In this document: in pieces, positions 6,482 through 9,567 of the stretch
Numbering within the stretch: the first letter of the stretch is position 1
Layout of the letters: every line of letters starts with the position of its first letter
Origin: Bacillota bacterium
Lineage (GTDB): Bacteria; Bacillota_I; Bacilli_A; RFN20; CAG-826
DNA length: 9,567 nt
Reading direction: 5' to 3'
Assembly (NCBI GenBank): GCA_023422095.1
Contig: JAEZSD010000052.1
Coordinates: forward strand, 1-9,567
The notes under the pieces: generated by a model
Told to the model about the DNA's origin: nothing
The model's database searches: none
Seen by the model: only the letters and a program-made list of their open reading frames with translations
Program-made: the position numbers and the translations under genes

Positions 6482-7365
6482 ACAGCATTTCGTTAGGACG
6501 ATACACTCCCTACAACACCTTTACTCACCATCTTGATCCACGGAACAAGTTGCTTTTAGTAATTTCCTTAATGGTGGTAATTTTCTTCCAATTTAAAGTG
6601 ATGTCAACCACTCTACTTTTTAGTGGGATATATCTTTTGTTATTCTTAATATTGATGCTTGTTTCTCGAGTAAGTTTCTTAAATCTACTTGGTAGTCTGC
6701 GAGGGATGTGGTTCTTAGTTATTTTTGTGGTTGCTGTTTATGTTTTAATTCCGAACAGTAATTACGACGGCACCTCAATTGCTTTTCATATTGCTGATTA
6801 TCCGATATATTGGCAAGCTTTCTACCAATCTGGCTACATTATTTTGCGTCTTTTGTTAATGTTAATTCTAATGTTAATTTTAACATCCACAACTAAACCA
6901 ATGGATTTAACTTTCGGCCTTGAATGGTACATGAGCCCTTTGAAAATAATTCGCTTTCCTGCTCATGAGATTGCCATGACCATTTCAATTGCACTTCGTT
7001 TTATCCCAACTTTATTGGATGAGACCGCTAGAATAATGAAAGCTCAGTCGTCTAGAGGGGTTGATTTTAATCATGGTGGTTTATTTAAACGTTTCAAAGC
7101 AATTATATCTCTAATTATTCCTCTTTTTGTTTCTGCTATTGAAAGATCTGAAGAACTTGCTAACGCTATGCAGGTTAGAGGTTATAACCCAAGAGCCAAA
7201 AGGACCCATTTCCACGTTCTTCGCTTTAGAGTAGCTGACCTATTCGCATTTATGTTTACCATTCTTTTCATCGGTGGAATTATTACTCTATTTGTCTTTG
7301 ATCAAATTTCCGCAAATGGAATAAATGTATTTGATATAATTTTCAAATTTAATCCGGGTTTTTAA
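6478..7365 (+). CDS. ecfT: ECF transporter transmembrane subunit EcfT
   Basis: Membrane scaffold that links the two ATPases to an S component and moves it during transport. From ATG 6478 it has 295 residues. GRYTPYNTFTHHLDPRNKL at the start is the family's N-terminal signature. Hydrophobic segments are seen near 24-38, 43-62, 76-92, 117-136 and 260-280. The two cytoplasmic coupling motifs are at 192-194 (Ser-Arg-Gly) and 233-235 (Val-Arg-Gly); the common form is Ala-Arg-Gly, with the Arg contacting the ATPases, and both Arg are kept. A GTG at 6466 is in frame, but ATG 6478 fits the family start and the ATGA overlap with ecfA2. AAGGAG at 6461-6466 and GGAAG at 6468-6472 provide the ribosome site. 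truA follows after 9 bases, as in many Bacillota. Confidence 0.94.
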   Translation: MNSISLGRYTPYNTFTHHLDPRNKLLLVISLMVVIFFQFKVMSTTLLFSGIYLLLFLILMLVSRVSFLNLLGSLRGMWFLVIFVVAVYVLIPNSNYDGTSIAFHIADYPIYWQAFYQSGYIILRLLLMLILMLILTSTTKPMDLTFGLEWYMSPLKIIRFPAHEIAMTISIALRFIPTLLDETARIMKAQSSRGVDFNHGGLFKRFKAIISLIIPLFVSAIERSEELANAMQVRGYNPRAKRTHFHVLRFRVADLFAFMFTILFIGGIITLFVFDQISANGINVFDIIFKFNPGF

Positions 7366-7374
7366 GGCTTAATT

Positions 7375-8103
7375 ATGAAATTATTAGGAAAAGTAATCTA
7401 TAAAGGAACGGCGTATCAAGGTTGGCAAAAACAACCGAACGCCCCAACAATTGAAGCAACTATCGAAAAAGTTTTATCTCAAATTCTTAATAGGGATATT
7501 TCAATATGTGGAAGCGGGAGAACAGATGCTGGAGTTCATGCCCGAGGTCAATATTTTCATTTTGAGGTTAATAACGACACAGACATTAATAAGTTGAGAT
7601 ATTCTACTAATCAACTTTTACCTGGCGATATACATATCGTCTCTTTTACAAAAGTCGGCGATGATTTTCATGCTCGGTTTTCCGCTCGAGAAAAACATTA
7701 TTCATACACGATAGTATTTGGTGAGAACAATCCTTTTTCTAATGAGTTTTGTTATCATTTTTTGAGACCAATTAACGTGGAATCCTTTATTTCTGCTATT
7801 AATGAGTTTGATGGCAAACATTGTTTTCAAGATTTTACCTCAAAAGATATAGATGAGAAAAATTTTTTTCGAACAGTCCGTACTGAGACAAAAAAAGAAC
7901 AAAACACAGTTAGAATTGATTTTTTTGGAGATGGCTTTATGAAATACATGATTCGCTTCATGGTTGGAACCGCTATAGCGATTGGCGAAAATAGAGAACC
8001 AATAACTTTTATTTCACAACATTTAAACGAAAAAAAACAAAGAGAAATTGTACGATATAAAGCCCCGAGTGAAGGCCTTATTTTGGAAGATGTTAAATAT
8101 TAA
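7375..8103 (+). CDS. truA: tRNA pseudouridine(38-40) synthase TruA
   Basis: Converts uridines 38-40 in the anticodon arm of many tRNAs to pseudouridine. The 242 residues fit the usual length. The catalytic aspartate is Asp 51 in GSGRTDAGVHARGQ (45-58), and a second family motif, HARFSARxKxYxY-like, is seen as FHARFSAREKHYSYTI after residue 95. FRTVR and MKYMIRFMVGT in the second half match the C-terminal lobe. No residues are obviously missing. The start at 7375 has only a weak ribosome site (AAGG at 7364-7367, overlapping the ecfT stop), consistent with coupling to ecfT. In Bacillus truA sits between ecfT and rplM; here yebC and a membrane protein gene are inserted before rplM. Confidence 0.96.
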   Translation: MKLLGKVIYKGTAYQGWQKQPNAPTIEATIEKVLSQILNRDISICGSGRTDAGVHARGQYFHFEVNNDTDINKLRYSTNQLLPGDIHIVSFTKVGDDFHARFSAREKHYSYTIVFGENNPFSNEFCYHFLRPINVESFISAINEFDGKHCFQDFTSKDIDEKNFFRTVRTETKKEQNTVRIDFFGDGFMKYMIRFMVGTAIAIGENREPITFISQHLNEKKQREIVRYKAPSEGLILEDVKY

Positions 8104-8125
8104 ACTTTAAATAAAGTTAAAGCTT

Positions 8126-8134
8126 TGATAGAAT
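8126..8134 (+). promoter_or_regulatory. Possible extended -10 promoter for yebC
   Basis: TGATAGAAT has a TGn extension and a 5/6 match to TATAAT. The predicted start near 8141 would leave a leader of about 20 bases containing the strong ribosome site. No -35 is visible, and the region is AT-rich, so chance is a real alternative. yebC may simply be read through from the ecf operon. Confidence 0.3.
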
Positions 8135-8146
8135 TTTGACGGCTAT

Positions 8147-8154
8147 AGGAGGTG
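8147..8154 (+). promoter_or_regulatory. Shine-Dalgarno site that sets the yebC start
   Basis: AGGAGGTG is 6 bases before ATG 8161. An in-frame GTG at 8152 lies inside this site and so cannot be the real start. Confidence 0.9.
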
Positions 8155-8160
8155 TTGTTT

Positions 8161-8871
8161 ATGGGAAGAGCACATGAAGTTAGAGCTAAATCAATGGCAG
8201 CAACAGCTGCAAAAAAGAGCGCCCTCTTTATGAGAGCATCAAAGGAAATTTACATGGCTGCTAAATCAGGAGAACCTGATCCAGCAATGAATTTGGCCTT
8301 GAGGTCAGCAATCGATAAATGGAAGGGCCAAAGTGTCACCCGAGATGTTATTGAACGTGCCATTCAAAAAGCTAAAGGTGGCTCAGGAGAAGCTTACTCA
8401 AGTGGGCGCTACGAGGCTTTAGGGCCTGGCGGCTCTTTGTTCATTATTGACACTCTCACCGATAACAGCAATCGCGCTTTTACCGAAGTTAGAACTGCAA
8501 TTACTAGAAAAGGCGGACACCTTGGAAGTGTTTTATACAATTTTTCTGAAACTGGTCTATTTGTTTTTAAAGGAACTAACCGCGATCAAGTTGAAGAAAA
8601 TCTTATTTTATCGGATATTGATGTCCGCGAAGTAAACCAAAATGATGATGGAACTGTTGAAGTTCTTGTTGAACCATCCTTTTTTGGAAGTGCTCGCGAT
8701 GTTTTAAACGGTATGGGAGTTGAGGAATTTGAAGTCGCAGAAGTGACATACTTACCAAATGACCCTCTTAAGATTGAAGATCCTGAAGACGCGAGAAAAT
8801 ATCACGAATTGGCCGATATGCTTGATGAGCTTCAAGATGTCCAGAACGTTTACACCAACATAGAAGACTAA
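8161..8871 (+). CDS. YebC/PmpR/TACO1 family translation factor, YeeN-like type II
   Basis: A 236-residue member of the YebC family. These were long listed as transcription regulators; recent work describes YebC proteins as ribosome-associated factors that relieve stalling at proline-rich stretches, with mitochondrial TACO1 as a relative. The N-terminus MGRAHEVRAKSMAAT, the GEPDP at residues 40-44 and the TLTDNSNR stretch are closer to the B. subtilis YeeN branch than to the MAGHSKW branch (YrbC). Three parts are seen: an N-terminal helical region (about 1-75), a domain around 80-130 with the GPGGSLFIIDTLTDN core, and an acidic C-terminus with VEEFEVAEVTYLPNDP and DELQDVQNVYTNIE. The family identity is secure; the subtype is judged from memory of those sequences. 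It stands among translation genes (truA upstream, rplM downstream), which agrees with a ribosomal role. The next gene begins 3 bases after its stop. Confidence 0.9.
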   Translation: MGRAHEVRAKSMAATAAKKSALFMRASKEIYMAAKSGEPDPAMNLALRSAIDKWKGQSVTRDVIERAIQKAKGGSGEAYSSGRYEALGPGGSLFIIDTLTDNSNRAFTEVRTAITRKGGHLGSVLYNFSETGLFVFKGTNRDQVEENLILSDIDVREVNQNDDGTVEVLVEPSFFGSARDVLNGMGVEEFEVAEVTYLPNDPLKIEDPEDARKYHELADMLDELQDVQNVYTNIED

Positions 8872-8874
8872 TAA

Positions 8875-9279
8875 ATGAAAAAAGCTTGTCGAATATTACT
8901 TATTGTTACTTTCTGGTTCTCTCTAGTTTATGCAATTGTTTTCTTTGTCGCTGGTTTGGTTGGGCTTATTTTCTCTCAATCTATGATTGATTTGATAATT
9001 GCTTCCACCGATTCTGGCTACGGTACTCCAGATGAAATTGCTCTGATGGCTCAAGCGACAATCTATACCACCTTTATTTCTATTATGTTCTCAGCCTTTG
9101 TGATGATTGGTCCATTGATTGTTTGCCCAATAACCAAACGTAAATTAGATAAAGCTAAGAGTCGGGAAGAGATGATTCTTCTAGGAGTACTCAACATCTT
9201 TTTGGGATCAACTATTTGTGCGATATTAATTTTCATTATGGATGATTCTCATTATCGCAGTAAGAACATTCTCGAATAA
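8875..9279 (+). CDS. Small three-helix membrane protein of unknown function (134 aa)
   Basis: I do not recognise this family. The protein has three hydrophobic segments at about 7-33, 62-86 and 100-122. Positive charges lie before helix 1 (KKACR) and between helices 2 and 3 (KRKLDKAKSR, 88-97), which puts the N-terminus and that loop in the cytoplasm and the loop at 34-61 outside. The outer loop is acidic and has no Cys or obvious binding motif. The tail after 123 is short and polar. It starts 3 bases after the yebC stop with no Shine-Dalgarno, so it is probably translated by coupling, and it ends the transcript before the terminator at 9311-9337. The uninterrupted frame, its tight fit between genes and the positive-inside pattern support a real gene. 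A general resemblance to small DUF-type membrane proteins of Bacillota is all I can offer. Confidence 0.75.
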   Translation: MKKACRILLIVTFWFSLVYAIVFFVAGLVGLIFSQSMIDLIIASTDSGYGTPDEIALMAQATIYTTFISIMFSAFVMIGPLIVCPITKRKLDKAKSREEMILLGVLNIFLGSTICAILIFIMDDSHYRSKNILE

Positions 9280-9309
9280 TTAATTAATTTTAGTAAAATA
9301 ATTTATTTT

Positions 9310-9337
9310 AAAGAGGGGAGACAACTCCTCTTTTTTT
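9310..9337 (+). terminator. Intrinsic terminator ending the ecf-truA-yebC unit
   Basis: AAAGAGGGGAG (9310-9320) pairs with CTCCTCTTTTT (9325-9335) around the loop ACAA, with two G-T wobbles, followed by a run of seven T (9331-9337). Strong stem and T-tract make this the clearest terminator in the window, separating the membrane protein gene from the rplM promoter. Confidence 0.9.
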
Positions 9338-9387
9338 ATATTTTGTTTGGTTAGTAAAATATACCCATTTATCTAATAAATAAATGT

Positions 9388-9416
9388 TTGACATTGCCAT
9401 ATGAAACAAGTATTAT
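9388..9416 (+). promoter_or_regulatory. Housekeeping (sigma-A type) promoter of rplM
   Basis: TTGACA (9388-9393), a spacer of exactly 17 bases and TATTAT (9411-9416) form a near-perfect vegetative promoter. Transcription should start near 9422-9424, giving a leader of about 62 bases before rplM. It lies after a strong terminator, so rplM and whatever follows are driven independently of the ecf operon. Confidence 0.9.
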
Positions 9417-9423
9417 TTATCAG

Positions 9424-9466
9424 CACAGCCAAATTAGCGTAGTCCCGGTAAGACAAAGTTAGTTTG
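9424..9466 (+). ncRNA. L13 ribosomal leader (autoregulatory mRNA element)
   Basis: Between the promoter and the rplM ribosome site lies GCACAGCC, then a stretch that can fold as an outer helix CAAATTA (9430-9436) with TAGTTTG (9460-9466) around an inner hairpin GTC (9442-9444) with GAC (9452-9454) and loop CCGGTAA. Position, size and the AGTCCCGGTAAGAC core fit the L13 leader known upstream of rplM-rpsI in Bacillota, thought to bind L13 and repress its own operon. The match is from memory and by eye; a covariance search against the L13 leader family would settle it. Confidence 0.65.
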
Positions 9467-9485
9467 AAAAGGAGGATTTAGTTAT

Positions 9486-9567
9486 ATGCAACGTCAAACT
9501 ACAATTGCAAAAACAGAAGAAATCCAAAGAAAATGGTATGTCATTGATGCAACCGACAAACCATTAG
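9486..9567 (+). CDS. rplM: 50S ribosomal protein L13, N-terminal part (3' end outside window)
   Basis: The first 27 codons are present. After a short extension (MQRQTTIAKTEE) the segment IQRKWYVIDATDKPL matches the start of L13 (ERKWLVVDA in Bacillus), a protein that binds 23S rRNA early in assembly of the large subunit. The Shine-Dalgarno AAAAGGAGG (9467-9475) is 10 bases before the ATG. Its own promoter and leader precede it. In related bacteria rpsI (S9) follows directly, outside this window. Confidence 0.93.
   Translation, partial: MQRQTTIAKTEEIQRKWYVIDATDKPL

Noticed and set aside
7332..7340. TGATATAAT extended -10 within the end of ecfT as a truA promoter
   Set aside because: It lies in AT-rich coding sequence with no -35, and truA is 9 bases from ecfT, so cotranscription explains it better.
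8152..8160. GTG start for the YebC protein
   Set aside because: It lies inside the Shine-Dalgarno; ATG 8161 gives the conserved MGRA start.
1..9567. Insertion sequences, CRISPR arrays, tRNA or rRNA genes, attachment sites
   Set aside because: No transposase-like frame, regular spacer repeats, cloverleaf or terminal repeats were seen in the short non-coding gaps.

Overview
The window is a low-GC, gene-dense chromosomal segment with every gene on the + strand. Gene content and order point to a Bacillota member on the Bacilli/Erysipelotrichia/Mollicutes side. TGA works as a stop (ecfA2 ends in TGA inside an ATGA overlap) and Trp is TGG, so this is the standard code and not the Mycoplasma code. 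A fermentative, hydrogen-metabolising Mollicutes relative such as an Izemoplasma-like bacterium would fit, but the species cannot be fixed from this sequence.

Region 1 (1-2031) is energy metabolism. It holds the 3' end of a NuoF/HndC-type subunit with a two-[4Fe-4S] tail, then a full-length [FeFe] hydrogenase catalytic subunit (HndD/HydA type), closed by a hairpin terminator. Together they look like the end of an NAD(P)-linked, probably electron-bifurcating hydrogenase operon.

Region 2 (2057-4766) is cysS, rlmB and a SigH-like sigma factor, the order of the Bacillus cysS-mrnC-rlmB-yacP-sigH cluster but without mrnC and yacP. The sigma-factor ribosome binding site lies in one arm of a small hairpin.

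Region 3 (4808-9279) is ecfA1, ecfA2 and ecfT (the energising module of ECF vitamin transporters), then truA (tRNA pseudouridine synthase), a YebC-family translation factor and an unrecognised three-helix membrane protein. An extended -10 promoter sits just upstream of the ecfA1 ATG and would give a leaderless or nearly leaderless mRNA. ecfA1, ecfA2 and ecfT overlap and are surely co-translated.

Region 4 (9280-9567) holds a strong intrinsic terminator, a consensus promoter, a structured leader of the L13 autoregulatory type and the first 27 codons of rplM.

Overall, regions 2-4 look like the two ends of the large Bacillus ribosomal-protein supercluster (cysS...sigH and ecfA...rplM) joined with the middle missing. 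I found no mobile element, CRISPR array, tRNA or rRNA, and nothing that convinces me of a wholly new system. The most useful leads are a Ser at a nominal H-cluster ligand position in the hydrogenase, the hairpin over the sigma-factor ribosome binding site, the leaderless ecfA1 start, and the membrane protein between yebC and rplM.
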